Assembly: GCF_001028665.1 (NCBI RefSeq) | Contig: NZ_CP011503.1 | Location: 1,984,001 to 2,048,000, forward strand | Reading direction: 5' to 3' | From: Burkholderia pyrrocinia | Lineage (GTDB): Bacteria > Pseudomonadota > Gammaproteobacteria > Burkholderiales > Burkholderiaceae | Length of the DNA stretch: 64,000 nt | In this document: positions 40,791-50,929 of the stretch, in pieces | How the letters are laid out: every line of letters starts with the position of its first letter | Numbering within the stretch: the stretch's first letter is position 1 | The notes under the pieces: model-generated | Databases searched by the model: none | What the model saw: the letters and a program-made list of their open reading frames with translations, nothing else | Told to the model about the DNA's origin: nothing | Translations under genes and position numbers: made by a program

Positions 40791-41927
40791 ATGGCGAAAC
40801 GGGATTACTACGAGGTTCTGGGCGTCGCGAAGAATGCGGGCGACGACGAAATCAAGAAGGCATATCGCAAGCTTGCGATGAAGTATCACCCTGACCGCAA
40901 TCCGGACAACAAGGATGCGGAAGAGCATTTCAAGGAGGTGAAGGAAGCCTATGAAATGCTGTCGGACAGCCAGAAGCGGGCCGCGTACGACCAGTACGGC
41001 CACGCGGGCGTCGATCCGAACATGGGCGGTGCGGGCGCACAGGGCTTCGGCGGCTTCGCGGACGCGTTCGGCGATATCTTCGGCGACATCTTCGGCCAGG
41101 CCGCGGGCGGTGCTGCGCGCGGCGGCCGCGGCGGCCCGCAGGTGTACCGCGGCGCCGACCTGCGCTACAGCATGGAAATCACGCTCGAGCAGGCCGCACA
41201 CGGCTACGACACGCAGATCCGCGTGCCGAGCTGGGTGTCGTGCGAGGTCTGCCACGGGTCGGGCGCGAAGCCCGGCACGAAGCCGGAAACCTGCCCGACC
41301 TGTCACGGCCAGGGCACGGTGCGCATGTCGCAGGGCTTCTTCAGCATCCAGCAGACCTGCCCGAAGTGTCACGGCACGGGCACCTATATCCCTGAGCCGT
41401 GCGTGCACTGCCACGGGTCGGGCAAGGTGAAGGAAACCAAGACGCTCGAAGTGAAGATCCCGGCCGGGATCGACGACGGGATGCGGATCCGCTCGGCCGG
41501 CAACGGTGAGCCGGGCATCAACGGCGGGCCGCCGGGCGACCTGTACGTCGAGATCCACATCAAGCCGCACGCGGTGTTCGAGCGCGACGGCGACGATCTC
41601 CACTGCCAGATGCCGATCCCGTTCACGACCGCCGCGCTCGGCGGCGAGATCGAGGTGCCGACGCTGGCCGGCCGTGCGTCGTTCCCGGTGCCGGAAGGCA
41701 CGCAGTCGGGCAAGACGTTCCGCCTGCGCGGCAAGGGCATCAAGGGGCTGCGTTCGAGCATCGCGGGCGATCTGTACGTCCATGTGCAGGTCGAGACGCC
41801 CGTGAAGCTGACCGACCAACAGCGCGAACTGCTCAAGCAGTTCGAGAAGTCGCTGGCCGAGGGCGGCGCGCGTCACAGCCCGCAGAGCAAGAGCTGGTTC
41901 GACCGGGTGAAGAGCTTCTTCGAGTAA
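40791..41927 (+). CDS. dnaJ: Co-chaperone DnaJ (Hsp40)
   Basis: Delivers substrates to DnaK and stimulates its ATPase. The 378-residue product has the J domain (1-70, with HPDRN), a G/F-rich linker ([18 protein letters not shown]), four zinc-binding repeats ([32 protein letters not shown]) and C-terminal beta domains. It lies 265 bp after dnaK, a gap that holds the attenuator-like hairpin and a second stable stem. The pabB-pabC fusion starts four bases after its stop. Confidence 0.99.
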   Translation: MAKRDYYEVLGVAKNAGDDEIKKAYRKLAMKYHPDRNPDNKDAEEHFKEVKEAYEMLSDSQKRAAYDQYGHAGVDPNMGGAGAQGFGGFADAFGDIFGDIFGQAAGGAARGGRGGPQVYRGADLRYSMEITLEQAAHGYDTQIRVPSWVSCEVCHGSGAKPGTKPETCPTCHGQGTVRMSQGFFSIQQTCPKCHGTGTYIPEPCVHCHGSGKVKETKTLEVKIPAGIDDGMRIRSAGNGEPGINGGPPGDLYVEIHIKPHAVFERDGDDLHCQMPIPFTTAALGGEIEVPTLAGRASFPVPEGTQSGKTFRLRGKGIKGLRSSIAGDLYVHVQVETPVKLTDQQRELLKQFEKSLAEGGARHSPQSKSWFDRVKSFFE

Positions 41928-41931
41928 TGGC

Positions 41932-43854
41932 ATGACTGAAGGCAGCGAGAGCGCGTCGTTCGCGCTCTTGGACGATTGCGACTCGACCGCGTCCACGCGG
42001 TCGAGTCGCTTGTATTCGGGTTTCGTGCACGAACGCGTGTGCACGGACCCGGCGCGGCTCGACGAAGTCGACGCGGCGGTTGCGCAGGACCTGCGCGACG
42101 GGCTGCACGCGGTGGTCGTCGGCGCTTACGAATTCGGACGCAACCTGCAACGGGCGCAGCCGGGCAATGCCCCGCTGCGCTTTTTGCTGTATGCGCGCTG
42201 CGAGCACTTGTCGCGCGATGAAGTCGACGCGTGGCTCGCGCAGCAGGACGGCGGCGGCTCGCCGTCGATCGCGGGCGTCGCGCATGTCGCGAAGAGCGTG
42301 TCGCGCGACGCGTTCGACGCGGCGATCGCCGCGGTGCACGACGCGCTGCGCGCGGGCGATTCGTACCAGATCAACTACACATACCGGCTGAATTTCGACG
42401 TATTCGGCACGCCACTCGCGCTGTACCGGCGGCTGCGCGCGCGCCAGCCCGTGCGTTATGGCGCGCTGATCGCGCTGCCCGGCGGCGCGTGGGTCGTGTC
42501 GTGCTCGCCGGAACTGTTCGTCGAGAAGCACGGCGACGTGCTGCGCGCACGGCCGATGAAGGGCACCGCGCCGCGATCGGCCGATCCCCGCGAAGATGCG
42601 GCCGCCGCCGCATTCCTCGCGAGCGATCCGAAGAACCGCGCGGAAAACGTGATGATCGTCGACCTGCTGCGCAACGACGTGTCGCGGATCGCGCGCACCG
42701 GTACGGTTCGCGTGCCCGCGCTGTTTTCCGTCGAGCCGTATGCGTCGGTGTGGCAGATGACGTCGACGGTCGAGGCCGGCTGGCGCGACGGCACGACGTT
42801 CGCGCAGATGCTGCGCGCGTTGTTTCCGTGTGGATCGATCACGGGTGCGCCGAAGCACATGACGATGCAGTTGATCGACGCGATCGAGTCGACGCCGCGC
42901 GGGCTCTATACGGGCGCGATCGGCTGGCTCGACGCGCCGAACGAAGGCGCCGGTTCCGATGCGCCCGGCAATCGCGCGGCCGGTTGCGGCGATTTCTGCC
43001 TGTCGGTCGCGATCCGCACGCTGACGCTCGATGCGGCCGGCGAAGGCGCGGCCGGCGCCGATACCGAAGCACGCGATCCGGCAACGGCAACCGCCGGCCG
43101 GCGCCGCGGCACGATGGGCGTCGGCGCGGGCATCGTGCTCGACAGCGTTGCGGCCGACGAATATGCGGAGTGCGAATTGAAAGCACGATTCCTGACGGAT
43201 GCCGATCCCGGCTTCCAGTTATTCGAAACGACCGCCGCCACGCGTGCGGACGGCATCCGGCATCTCGAGCGCCATCTCGCACGGCTGCAGCGCAGCGCGG
43301 ATGCGCTCGGTTTTCGCTTCGACGCCGATGCGTTGCGCCGCGAGATCGACGCGCGCTGCGCGGCGCTCGATGGCGACGGCGCTTACCGGATGAAGCTCTC
43401 GCTCGCGAAGGACGGCACGGTCGAGATCGTCGCGGCACCGCTCAAGCCGCTGCCGGCGGGCCCGGTCGGTGTGCTGCTGGCGTCCGCGCACGGTTTCGCG
43501 CCGACCCGCGCGAGCGATGCGCTGCTGCTGCACAAGACGACGCGCCGCGCCGAATACGATCGTGCGTGGCAGGCGGCGGAGGCGCTCGGCGGTTTCGACA
43601 TGCTGTTCGTCAACGAGCGCGGCGAGGTGACGGAAGGCGGGCGCTCGAACCTGTTCGTGAAGCTCGACGGCCAGTGGGTGACGCCGCCGCTGGCGTCAGG
43701 CGTGCTGCCGGGCGTGATGCGCGGCGTGCTGCTCGATGACCGCGCGTTCGGTGCGACGGAGCGCGTCGTGACCTGCGACGATCTTGCACGCGCGCAGGCG
43801 CTGCTGCTGACCAATGCGTTGCGCGGCGCGCTCGATGCGGTATTGAAGCGATGA
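41932..43854 (+). CDS. pabB: Fused aminodeoxychorismate synthase I and aminodeoxychorismate lyase
   Basis: Two folate-pathway steps in one 640-residue chain. The N-terminal part (about 1-420) is chorismate-binding PabB: GDSYQINYTYRLNF, SCSPELFVEK, RPMKGTAPR (with the catalytic Lys), NVMIVDLLRNDVSRIA and FPCGSITGAPK. The C-terminal part (about 425-640) is PabC, a fold-type IV PLP enzyme: FQLFETTAA, LLLHKTTRRAEYDRA (PLP lysine), GEVTEGGRSNLFV and GVLPGVMRGVLL. Alanine/glycine-rich insertions sit in the PabB half. It may be translated with dnaJ. The glutaminase partner PabA is not in this window. Confidence 0.93.
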   Translation: MTEGSESASFALLDDCDSTASTRSSRLYSGFVHERVCTDPARLDEVDAAVAQDLRDGLHAVVVGAYEFGRNLQRAQPGNAPLRFLLYARCEHLSRDEVDAWLAQQDGGGSPSIAGVAHVAKSVSRDAFDAAIAAVHDALRAGDSYQINYTYRLNFDVFGTPLALYRRLRARQPVRYGALIALPGGAWVVSCSPELFVEKHGDVLRARPMKGTAPRSADPREDAAAAAFLASDPKNRAENVMIVDLLRNDVSRIARTGTVRVPALFSVEPYASVWQMTSTVEAGWRDGTTFAQMLRALFPCGSITGAPKHMTMQLIDAIESTPRGLYTGAIGWLDAPNEGAGSDAPGNRAAGCGDFCLSVAIRTLTLDAAGEGAAGADTEARDPATATAGRRRGTMGVGAGIVLDSVAADEYAECELKARFLTDADPGFQLFETTAATRADGIRHLERHLARLQRSADALGFRFDADALRREIDARCAALDGDGAYRMKLSLAKDGTVEIVAAPLKPLPAGPVGVLLASAHGFAPTRASDALLLHKTTRRAEYDRAWQAAEALGGFDMLFVNERGEVTEGGRSNLFVKLDGQWVTPPLASGVLPGVMRGVLLDDRAFGATERVVTCDDLARAQALLLTNALRGALDAVLKR

Positions 43855-43926
43855 AGCGATGACGTGATGGATCGCGCGCAGCGCGTGTGCCGATGCCGCG
43901 AACCTTCACTCATGCAGCGTACCAAC

Positions 43927-43965
43927 AAAAAGCGCGGCGCCCTTTGCGGGGGCGCCGCGCTTTTT
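43927..43965. terminator. Bidirectional terminator between pabB-pabC and panB
   Basis: AGCGCGGCGCCC/GGGCGCCGCGCT is a perfect 12 bp stem flanked by A-rich and T-rich runs (43927-43942 and 43950-43965), suitable for both convergent genes. Confidence 0.9.
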
Positions 43966-44003
43966 CACATCCGGGTGCCGGCGAACTCGCCGCCGGCCTT
44001 GCG

Positions 44004-44819
44004 TCAGAACGAATGTTCCGGACCGGGGAACGAACCGTCCTTCACCGCGCGCACGTACGCTTCGACGGCCGCCTGGATGTTCGGCTGGCCCTGCATGAAA
44101 TCCTTCACGAAGCGCGGCCGCTTGCCGGGGAAGATCCCGAGCATGTCGTGCAGCACGAGCACCTGCCCCGAGCAGTCCGTGCCCGCGCCGATGCCGATCG
44201 TCGGAACGCGCAGCATGTGCGTGACCTCGGCCCCGACGAGGGTCGGCACGGCCTCGAGCAGGACGACCTGCGCGCCGGCCGCTTCGACCGCGCGTGCATC
44301 GCGCAGCAGTTGCGCCGCGCCGGCCTCGGTCTTGCCCTGCACCTTGAAGCCGCCGAACGCGTGCACCGATTGCGGCGTGAGGCCCACGTGCGCACACACG
44401 GGCACCGCGCGCTCGACGAGGAAACGGATCGTGTCGGCGAGCCATTCGCCGCCTTCGAGCTTGATCATCTGCGCGCCCGCGCGCATCAGCGCGACGGCGC
44501 TCGCGAATGCCTCGGAAGGCGTGCCGTACGTGCCGAACGGCAGGTCGGCCATGATCAGCGCGCGCGGCTGCGCGCGTGCGACACAGGCGGTGTGATACGC
44601 GATGTCGTCGAGCGACACGGGCAGCGTGGTCGTGTGGCCCTGCAGCACGTTGCCGAGCGAATCGCCGATCAGCAGCACGTCGACGCCCGCGCGATCGAGC
44701 AGCGCGGCAAAGCTCGCGTCGTAGCACGTGAGCATCGCGATCTTCTCGCCGGCGTCGCGCATTGCCTGCAGCTTGGGCACCGTCACGGCAGGCCGGCTCG
44801 ATTCCTGGAGATAGGTCAT
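44004..44819 (-). CDS. panB: 3-methyl-2-oxobutanoate hydroxymethyltransferase
   Basis: First committed step of pantothenate (coenzyme A) synthesis, using methylene-tetrahydrofolate. The 271-residue product has [76 protein letters not shown] and [21 protein letters not shown]. It is last in the minus-strand run after the kinase gene, 43 bp away. panC is not adjacent. Confidence 0.97.
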   Translation of the reverse strand: MTYLQESSRPAVTVPKLQAMRDAGEKIAMLTCYDASFAALLDRAGVDVLLIGDSLGNVLQGHTTTLPVSLDDIAYHTACVARAQPRALIMADLPFGTYGTPSEAFASAVALMRAGAQMIKLEGGEWLADTIRFLVERAVPVCAHVGLTPQSVHAFGGFKVQGKTEAGAAQLLRDARAVEAAGAQVVLLEAVPTLVGAEVTHMLRVPTIGIGAGTDCSGQVLVLHDMLGIFPGKRPRFVKDFMQGQPNIQAAVEAYVRAVKDGSFPGPEHSF

Positions 44820-44862
44820 GGGAAATCCGGTTCGATGGGGGAAGAACGGCAGGCGGGACGCA

Positions 44863-45549
44863 TCAGCGCGTCGTCTCGCCCTTGACGAAGAATTCCTTGC
44901 GGCCGCGCATCGTCTCGATGCGCTCGATCAGCAGCGCAAGATCTTCGGGGGAATCCAGCGGGTTCAGGTGTTCCGCGGCGACCGTCAGCACCGGCGTGCG
45001 GTCGTAGTGGTAGAAGAATTCGTTGTACGCATCGACGAGCGAGCGCAGGTACGCGTCGCTGATCTGCAGTTCCATCGGCAGCCCGCGCTTCTGGATGCGC
45101 GAGAACAGCACTTCGGGGCTCGCCTGTAGATACACGACGAGGTCGGGTGACGGCGCCTGCGGCACGTCCACGTGCGTCGCGATCGAGCGATAAAGCTGCC
45201 ATTCGTCTTCCGGCAGGTTCAGCCGCGCGAAGATGTCGTTCTTCTGCGGCATGAAATCGGCGATGACGGGACGGCCGGTTTCGAGCGCGCCGACCAGCTC
45301 GCGCGCCTGCTGCGCGCGCTGCAGCGCGAACGACAGCTGTACGGGCAGCGCGTAGCGCGCGGTGTCGCGATAGAAGCGTTCGAGAAACGGGTTGTCCTGC
45401 GGGCGTTCGAGCAGCGCCTGCATCGACCAGCGCTCGCCGAGCAGGCGCGCGAGCGTCGTCTTGCCGACGCCGATCGGGCCTTCGATAACGAGATAGCGGT
45501 GCGGGGCGCGCAGGTCGGGCGCGGTGACGGTCAGCGGAGTAGGGTTCAT
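44863..45549 (-). CDS. Deoxynucleoside kinase
   Basis: A 228-residue dCK/dGK-type kinase. It has a Walker A loop GPIGVGKT (residues 24-31), the DRK-like region [17 protein letters not shown] and [12 protein letters not shown], and a lid with [21 protein letters not shown]. It probably salvages purine deoxynucleosides; the precise substrate is not decidable. Its ATG overlaps the folK stop by four bases (ATGA), so translation is coupled to folK. Confidence 0.88.
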   Translation of the reverse strand: MNPTPLTVTAPDLRAPHRYLVIEGPIGVGKTTLARLLGERWSMQALLERPQDNPFLERFYRDTARYALPVQLSFALQRAQQARELVGALETGRPVIADFMPQKNDIFARLNLPEDEWQLYRSIATHVDVPQAPSPDLVVYLQASPEVLFSRIQKRGLPMELQISDAYLRSLVDAYNEFFYHYDRTPVLTVAAEHLNPLDSPEDLALLIERIETMRGRKEFFVKGETTR

Positions 45550-46088
45550 CGGCAGCGGTTCTTGTCGGTGTCGTCGCCCGCGGCGAGCGCCTTCTGCATC
45601 AGGCACTGGCAGGTCTGCACCTTCTCGACGCGCTGGTCCGCGACGGCGGCGAGGAACGCATCGGCGCGGCCGCGCGCAGGGATGTCGAGCGCCGGATCGA
45701 TCTCGACGAGCGGCACGAGCGCGAACGCTCGGTCGGTGAGGCGCGGGTGCGGGACGATCAGGTCGGGTTCGTCGATCGAGTCGGCGCCGAACAGCAGGAT
45801 GTCGAGGTCGAGCGTGCGCGGCGCGTTGCGGTACGGGCGCTCGCGCCCGAAGTGATGTTCGATCTTCTGGCAGAGCGCGAGCAGCTCGCGAGCCGACAGC
45901 GTCGTGTCGAGCTTGACGGCGCAGTTGTAGTAATCGTCGCCGCCCGCTTCGAACGGCGCCGTGCGATACAGGCTCGACTTGCCGAGGATCGAGATGGTGC
46001 GCTGCTGTGCAAGGCACACCACCGCGTCCTTCAGGGTCTGGCGCGCATCGCCGAGATTCGCCCCCAGTCCGATATATGCAACCGTCAT
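45546..46088 (-). CDS. folK: 6-hydroxymethyl-7,8-dihydropterin pyrophosphokinase
   Basis: Transfers pyrophosphate to hydroxymethyl-dihydropterin in folate synthesis. The 180-residue product starts TVAYIGLGANLGDARQTLKD and has YRTAPFEAGG, YNCAVKLDT, the HPPK signature RPYRNAPRTLDLDILLFG and VPHPRLTDRAFALVPL. It overlaps the downstream kinase and follows pcnB by 35 bases, a common proteobacterial order (pcnB-folK-panB). Confidence 0.97.
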   Translation of the reverse strand: MTVAYIGLGANLGDARQTLKDAVVCLAQQRTISILGKSSLYRTAPFEAGGDDYYNCAVKLDTTLSARELLALCQKIEHHFGRERPYRNAPRTLDLDILLFGADSIDEPDLIVPHPRLTDRAFALVPLVEIDPALDIPARGRADAFLAAVADQRVEKVQTCQCLMQKALAAGDDTDKNRCR

Positions 46089-46123
46089 GGCATCACTTCC
46101 TACGTCGTTCGCCGGCGCGCGCG

Positions 46124-47665
46124 TCAGTCGTCGGAACCGTCCGCGGTGTCCGGTGCCTGCTCGGCGGCACCTTCACCCGGCTTGCGGTTTCGCGCACCGC
46201 CGCGGCGGCGCCGCTTGCGGGGCGATTTTTCCTTCGAGCCGCCCTGCGTGAGCAATGCCTCGCGGGCAGCCGCGTCGCCTTCGATGAAATCCGTCCACCA
46301 CTGTCCGACTTCAGCATCGAGCTCGCCGGATTCGCAGCGTAACAGGAGGAAATCATACCCCGCTCTAAACCTTTGGTGTTCCAGCAGCCGCATCGCGCTG
46401 CGGCCCGAGCGTTTCTCGAGGCGCAACTGCAGGCCCCAGATCTCGCGCATGTCGGCCGAATAACGCTTGTGGATCGCGAGTTTCTCGGTCTGCATGTCGA
46501 TCACGTCGTCCATCGCGCGATGGAGCGCCGGCACCGGAATCTCGCCTTCGGCCGTGTATTGCTCGAAGCGCTGGCGCATGTCGTGCCACAGCAGCGTCGC
46601 GAACAGGAAGCCCGGCGATACCGTCTTGCCGGCGCGCACGCGCGCGTCGGTGTTGTTCAGCGCGAGCGTGATGAACTTCTCGCCCTGCGGCTGTTCGAGC
46701 ACGACGTCGAGGAGCGGCAGCAGCCCGTGGTGCAGGCCTTCCTTGCGCAACTGCTTCAGGCACGCGAGCGCGTGGCCCGACAGCAGCAGCTTCAGCATTT
46801 CGTCGAACAGGCGCGCGGCCGGCACGTTGTTGATCAGGTCGGCCAGCGCGTTGATCGGCTCGCGCGTGTGCGGCTCGATCTCGAAGCCGAGCTTCGCCGC
46901 GAAGCGCACGACGCGCAGCATCCGCACCGGATCCTCGCGGAAGCGCGTGGCCGGGTCGCCGATCATCCGCAGCAGGCGGGCGCGCATGTCGGCCATCCCG
47001 TCGTGGTAGTCGAGCACCGTCTGCGTCGACGGGTCGTAGTACATCGCGTTGATCGTGAAGTCGCGGCGCGCCGCATCTTCGTGCTGCTCGCCCCACACGT
47101 TGTCGCGCAGCACGCGGCCGCTCGCGTCGACCGCGTGCGTGCGGCGATCGAGTTCGTCGCGCTTCAGGCGCTTCGGCGGCTCGGCCGATGCGGCAGCCTC
47201 GGGCGGCGCGTCGACCAGCGCGCGGAACGTCGACACCTCGATCAGTTCCTGGCCGAACTGCACGTGGACGATCTGGAAGCGGCGGCCGATCAGGCGCGCA
47301 CGGCGGAACAGGCGCTGAACTTCGGTCGGCGTCGCGTCGGTCGCGACGTCGAAGTCCTTCGGCGCGATGCCGAGCAGCAGGTCGCGAACCGCGCCGCCGA
47401 CGATGAACGCGCGAAAGCCTGCCTGCTGCAGCGTGTCGGTCACGCGCACGGCATTCCTCGAGATCAGCGACGGATCGATCTGGTGCACGCTGGCCGGCAC
47501 GACGGTCGGCTCATGGTTGCTGCGCGGCTTCTTCGCGCCGCCGCCGCGTGCGCTTTTCGCGGCGCGCGGGGCAGCAGGGGCCGCTTCGTCGGCCGGAGCC
47601 GCTTCGGGGGGCGTTTGCTGGGCTTCGTCCTGGCCGAGCAGCTTGCGAATAAATTTTTTGATCAC
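46124..47665 (-). CDS. pcnB: Poly(A) polymerase I
   Basis: Adds 3' A-tails that promote RNA decay. The 513-residue product has the nucleotidyltransferase core FIVGGAVRDLLLGIAPKDFD with the catalytic Asp pair in DFDVATDATP, RRFQIVHVQFG, RRDFTINAMYYDP and RFREDPVRMLRVVRFAAKLG. Flexible Ala/Pro-rich residues (about 12-55) precede the core, and a very basic C-terminal tail (KEKSPRKRRRRGGARNRKPG) probably binds RNA. It follows the HAD gene closely (5 bases). Confidence 0.96.
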   Translation of the reverse strand: MIKKFIRKLLGQDEAQQTPPEAAPADEAAPAAPRAAKSARGGGAKKPRSNHEPTVVPASVHQIDPSLISRNAVRVTDTLQQAGFRAFIVGGAVRDLLLGIAPKDFDVATDATPTEVQRLFRRARLIGRRFQIVHVQFGQELIEVSTFRALVDAPPEAAASAEPPKRLKRDELDRRTHAVDASGRVLRDNVWGEQHEDAARRDFTINAMYYDPSTQTVLDYHDGMADMRARLLRMIGDPATRFREDPVRMLRVVRFAAKLGFEIEPHTREPINALADLINNVPAARLFDEMLKLLLSGHALACLKQLRKEGLHHGLLPLLDVVLEQPQGEKFITLALNNTDARVRAGKTVSPGFLFATLLWHDMRQRFEQYTAEGEIPVPALHRAMDDVIDMQTEKLAIHKRYSADMREIWGLQLRLEKRSGRSAMRLLEHQRFRAGYDFLLLRCESGELDAEVGQWWTDFIEGDAAAREALLTQGGSKEKSPRKRRRRGGARNRKPGEGAAEQAPDTADGSDD

Positions 47666-47670
47666 GACGT

Positions 47671-48348
47671 TCAGAATAGATCGAGGATACGCCAGCCGCG
47701 GGTGCTTGCATGCGCACGCAGCGTGTCGTCAGGGTTGGTCGCGATCGGGTCGGTGACTTTCTCGAGCAGCGGGATGTCGTTGTGCGAGTCGCTGTAGAAG
47801 TAGCTGTGCGCGAAGTCGTCCCAGTGCTTGCCGAGCGACGCGAGCCATGCTTCGGTACGCACGATCTTGCCTTCGCGATAGCTCGGCGTGCCGGTCGGCC
47901 GGCCCGTGTACGGCGAATCGGGATGCCCGTCGGTCGTTTCGACCTCGCACGCGATCAGCGTATCGACGCCGAACGCGGTCGCGATCGGGCGCGTGATGAA
48001 TTCGTTGGTCGCCGTCACGACGCAGCACAGGTCGCCCGCATCGAGATGCTGGCGCACGAGTTCGAGCGCGGCGGGCGTCATCGCGGGCCGGATCACCTCG
48101 TGCATGTACTGCTCGTGCCATTCGGCGAGTTGCGCGCGCGAATACTTCGCGAGCGGCGTGAGCATCGCCGTGAGGTACGCGTGGATGTCGAGCTTGCCGG
48201 CCTTGTAGTCGGCGAAGAACTGATCGTTCTGACGCGAGAAGCTTTCCGCGTCGACGATGCCGAGCTTCACCATGAAGCGGCCCCATTCGTGGTCGCTATC
48301 GGTCGGGATCAGCGTGTGATCGAGGTCAAAGAGTGCCAGATTAGTCAT
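47671..48348 (-). CDS. HAD-superfamily hydrolase, SerB-like (IB subfamily)
   Basis: A 225-residue phosphatase-like protein. Nucleophile D8 and acid D10 lie in LALFDLDHTLIPTDSDHEW; motif II is VVTATNEF; motif III is in REGKIVRTEAWLASLG; motif IV is YFYSDSHNDIPLLEKV with NPDDTLRAHASTRGWRIL. The pattern is that of phosphoserine-phosphatase-like HAD-IB enzymes. Substrate unknown. It lies between hda and pcnB in a tight operon. Confidence 0.9.
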   Translation of the reverse strand: MTNLALFDLDHTLIPTDSDHEWGRFMVKLGIVDAESFSRQNDQFFADYKAGKLDIHAYLTAMLTPLAKYSRAQLAEWHEQYMHEVIRPAMTPAALELVRQHLDAGDLCCVVTATNEFITRPIATAFGVDTLIACEVETTDGHPDSPYTGRPTGTPSYREGKIVRTEAWLASLGKHWDDFAHSYFYSDSHNDIPLLEKVTDPIATNPDDTLRAHASTRGWRILDLF

Positions 48349-48359
48349 GGAAGCGCATT

Positions 48360-49094
48360 TTACTCGAAGCGGTTCGGGCCCGTGCCCGGTGGTGTGATGT
48401 CGTCGCCGGGACGCGCGAGCATCCGGCGCAGGAGCGGCAGCGTGACGGCGCGTTTCTGCTCGAGCGAGAAGCGGTCGAGCGCGTCGAGCAGCGCCATCAG
48501 GCTCGGCATGTCGCGGCGGAAATGGGTCAGCAGGTAGGCGGCGATATCGTCGGTGAGCGCGATTCCGCGCTCCTTCGCCGCGAGCTTGAGCACGGCGATC
48601 TTGCCGGCGTCGGATGGCGGCGACAGGTGGAACACGAGCCCCCAGCCGAGGCGCGTGCGCAGATCCTCGCGCACGTCGAGCGCGAGCGGTGCCGCGGGGC
48701 CTGCCGCGACGAACGCGCTCGACGGATGCGCGCGCACCTCGTTGAACAGGTTGAACAGCGCGACCTGCTGCGTGTCGGTCATCCGGTCGCAGTCGTCGAT
48801 CGCGTAGATGCCGATGCGCGGGTCGAACGTGAACGCGCCGAGCGGGCTCTGCGGCGTCAGGTAGCGCGCATAGCCGTACGACGCGTCGCTCACGAGCGCT
48901 TGCAGCAGGTGGGTGCGGCCGCTGCCGGGTTCGCCCCAGATGTAGAACGACCGGTCCGGCACGGGGCCCGCCGCGAGCGCGAGGTCGAGCTTCTGCAGCC
49001 GCGTGATGAGCTCGTCGTTCTCCTCGCTCATGATGAAGTTGTCGAACGTGGCGGGCGGCGGCGTGCCGAGATCGAGCGTCAGTTGACGGGACAC
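48360..49094 (-). CDS. hda: DnaA regulatory inactivator Hda
   Basis: AAA+ protein, a DnaA paralogue, that helps hydrolyse DnaA-bound ATP after replication starts. From the GTG at 49092-49094 it encodes 244 residues starting MSRQLTLDLGTPPPATFDNF, the QLTLDLG clamp-binding motif typical of Hda. Walker A is GEPGSGRTHLLQ and the Walker B region is IGIYAIDDCDRM; sensor and arginine regions follow (DVREDLRTRLGWGLVFHL). The C-terminal DNA-binding domain of DnaA is absent, as expected. It heads the minus run and is divergent from purM. Confidence 0.92.
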   Translation of the reverse strand: MSRQLTLDLGTPPPATFDNFIMSEENDELITRLQKLDLALAAGPVPDRSFYIWGEPGSGRTHLLQALVSDASYGYARYLTPQSPLGAFTFDPRIGIYAIDDCDRMTDTQQVALFNLFNEVRAHPSSAFVAAGPAAPLALDVREDLRTRLGWGLVFHLSPPSDAGKIAVLKLAAKERGIALTDDIAAYLLTHFRRDMPSLMALLDALDRFSLEQKRAVTLPLLRRMLARPGDDITPPGTGPNRFE

Positions 49095-49341
49095 AGTCAC
49101 AATGCGGGTCGGTTGAAAATACGCGTGCCGTACGCCGGGCACGCGCCGGGGACTGCCACTCCGTGGGTTGCACGCGCGACCGCACGCACGGCGGCGCGCG
49201 GGTTTCGGCGCGGCTCGCTGGGCGATGAAAACGGGGACGTGTTGACCAAGATGCAATCCCTGACGATTCGGTGCTGGGAATTCCGGCCAACGGGCCGGCT
49301 TCGGGTAAAATCGCATTTTACCGACCTTCTCGCATTCCCCC

Positions 49342-50397
49342 ATGAATCCTCCGAAATCCGCTCCTGACGCCCAGGGTCTGTCCTATCGCGACGCAGGCGT
49401 CGACATCGACGCAGGCGACGCGCTCATCGACAAGATCAAGCCTTTTGCGAAGAAAACCCTGCGCGACGGCGTGCTCGGCGGCATCGGCGGGTTCGGCGCG
49501 CTGTTCGAAGTGCCGAAGAAGTATCGCGAGCCCGTGCTCGTGTCGGGCACCGACGGCGTCGGCACCAAGCTCAAGCTGGCGTTTCATCTGAACAAACACG
49601 ACACCGTCGGCCAGGATCTGGTCGCGATGAGCGTGAACGACATCCTCGTGCAGGGCGCCGAGCCGCTGTTCTTCCTCGACTACTTCGCGTGCGGCAAGCT
49701 CGACGTCGACACGGCCGCCACGGTCGTCAAGGGCATCGCGCAGGGCTGCGAACTGTCGGGCTGCGCGCTGATCGGCGGCGAAACGGCCGAAATGCCGGGC
49801 ATGTACCCGGACGGCGAATACGACCTGGCCGGCTTCGCGGTCGGCGCGGTCGAGAAGAGCAAGATCATCGACGGCAGCACGATCGCCGAAGGCGACGTGG
49901 TGCTGGGCCTCGCATCGAGCGGCATCCACTCGAACGGCTTCTCGCTCGTGCGCAAGATCATCGAGCGCGCGAACCCCGACCTGTCGGCCGATTTCCACGG
50001 CCGCTCGCTCGCCGACGCGCTGATGGCGCCGACCCGCATCTACGTGAAGCCGCTGCTCGCGCTGATGCAGAAGCTGTCGGTGAAGGGCATGGCGCACATC
50101 ACGGGCGGCGGTCTCGTCGAGAACATTCCGCGCGTGCTGCGCGAAGGCCTCACCGCCGAGCTCGACCAGAAGGCCTGGCCGCTGCCGCCGCTGTTCAAGT
50201 GGCTGCAGGAGCACGGCGGCGTCGCCGACGCGGAAATGCACCGCGTGTTCAACTGCGGGATCGGCATGGCCGTGATCGTCGCGGCGGCCGATGCCGACGC
50301 AGCGATCGCCGACCTGACCGCCGCCGGCGAACAGGTGTGGAAGATCGGCACCGTGCGTGCGACCCGCGAAGGCGAGGCGCAGACGGTCGTGGTCTGA
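49342..50397 (+). CDS. purM: Phosphoribosylformylglycinamidine cyclo-ligase
   Basis: Fifth step of purine synthesis (AIR synthetase). The 351-residue product has [89 protein letters not shown] and [15 protein letters not shown]. It stands alone with a TAAAAT box (49306-49311) upstream and a strong terminator downstream. Confidence 0.98.
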   Translation: MNPPKSAPDAQGLSYRDAGVDIDAGDALIDKIKPFAKKTLRDGVLGGIGGFGALFEVPKKYREPVLVSGTDGVGTKLKLAFHLNKHDTVGQDLVAMSVNDILVQGAEPLFFLDYFACGKLDVDTAATVVKGIAQGCELSGCALIGGETAEMPGMYPDGEYDLAGFAVGAVEKSKIIDGSTIAEGDVVLGLASSGIHSNGFSLVRKIIERANPDLSADFHGRSLADALMAPTRIYVKPLLALMQKLSVKGMAHITGGGLVENIPRVLREGLTAELDQKAWPLPPLFKWLQEHGGVADAEMHRVFNCGIGMAVIVAAADADAAIADLTAAGEQVWKIGTVRATREGEAQTVVV

Positions 50398-50428
50398 CGC
50401 ACCGCCCGCAGCAGATGCAGCAGGGAAA

Positions 50429-50461
50429 GCCGCCCGGAGTCGATCCGGGCGGCTTTTTTTT
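50429..50461 (+). terminator. Rho-independent terminator of purM
   Basis: GCCGCCCGGA/TCCGGGCGGC is a perfect 10 bp stem (50429-50438 and 50444-50453), followed by eight T residues. Confidence 0.92.
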
Positions 50462-50499
50462 CGGGCGCCGCGCGCGGCGCCGATGAAGGAGGGACGACG

Positions 50500-50895
50500 A
50501 TGACCGAAGACGAACGCGCGATCCGCGAGCTCGTGGAAAACTGGTTCGTATCGAGCCGGCGCGGCGATCTGGCGACCGTGCTCGACCTGATCGCCGACGA
50601 CGCGATCTTCATGGTGGCCGGCAAGCCGCCGTTCGACAAGGCGGCGTTCGCGGCCGCGTCGCGTGAAGCGAACGCGGGTGCGGAGCATGCACCGAAGGTC
50701 GACGGCCGCTACCGGATCGACGAGCTGCGCGTGATCGGCGACTGGGCGTACATGCGCAATTTCCTCGAGATCGACGCGACGCCGCCGGGCGGCGAAACGA
50801 TCCGCCGCTCGGGCCATACGCTGACGATCTTCCGCAAGGCCGACGGCCGCTGGCAGCTCGTGCGCGATGCGAATCTCGTGACGCTCGCGCACTGA
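50500..50895 (+). CDS. NTF2-like protein, SgcJ/EcaC family
   Basis: A 131-residue SnoaL/NTF2-fold protein with the SgcJ/EcaC-type pattern (ERAIRELVENWFVSSRRGDL, LIADDAIFMVAG, RIDELRVIGDWAYMRNFLEI, GHTLTIFRKADGRWQLVRDAN). Members bind or turn over small molecules, and function is usually undetermined. AAGGAGGGACGACG precedes the ATG. It starts after the purM terminator and is probably its own transcript. Confidence 0.8.
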   Translation: MTEDERAIRELVENWFVSSRRGDLATVLDLIADDAIFMVAGKPPFDKAAFAAASREANAGAEHAPKVDGRYRIDELRVIGDWAYMRNFLEIDATPPGGETIRRSGHTLTIFRKADGRWQLVRDANLVTLAH

Positions 50896-50929
50896 GCGCG
50901 GCGATGTGCGCGGCGGTGCCCGCCGTTGC

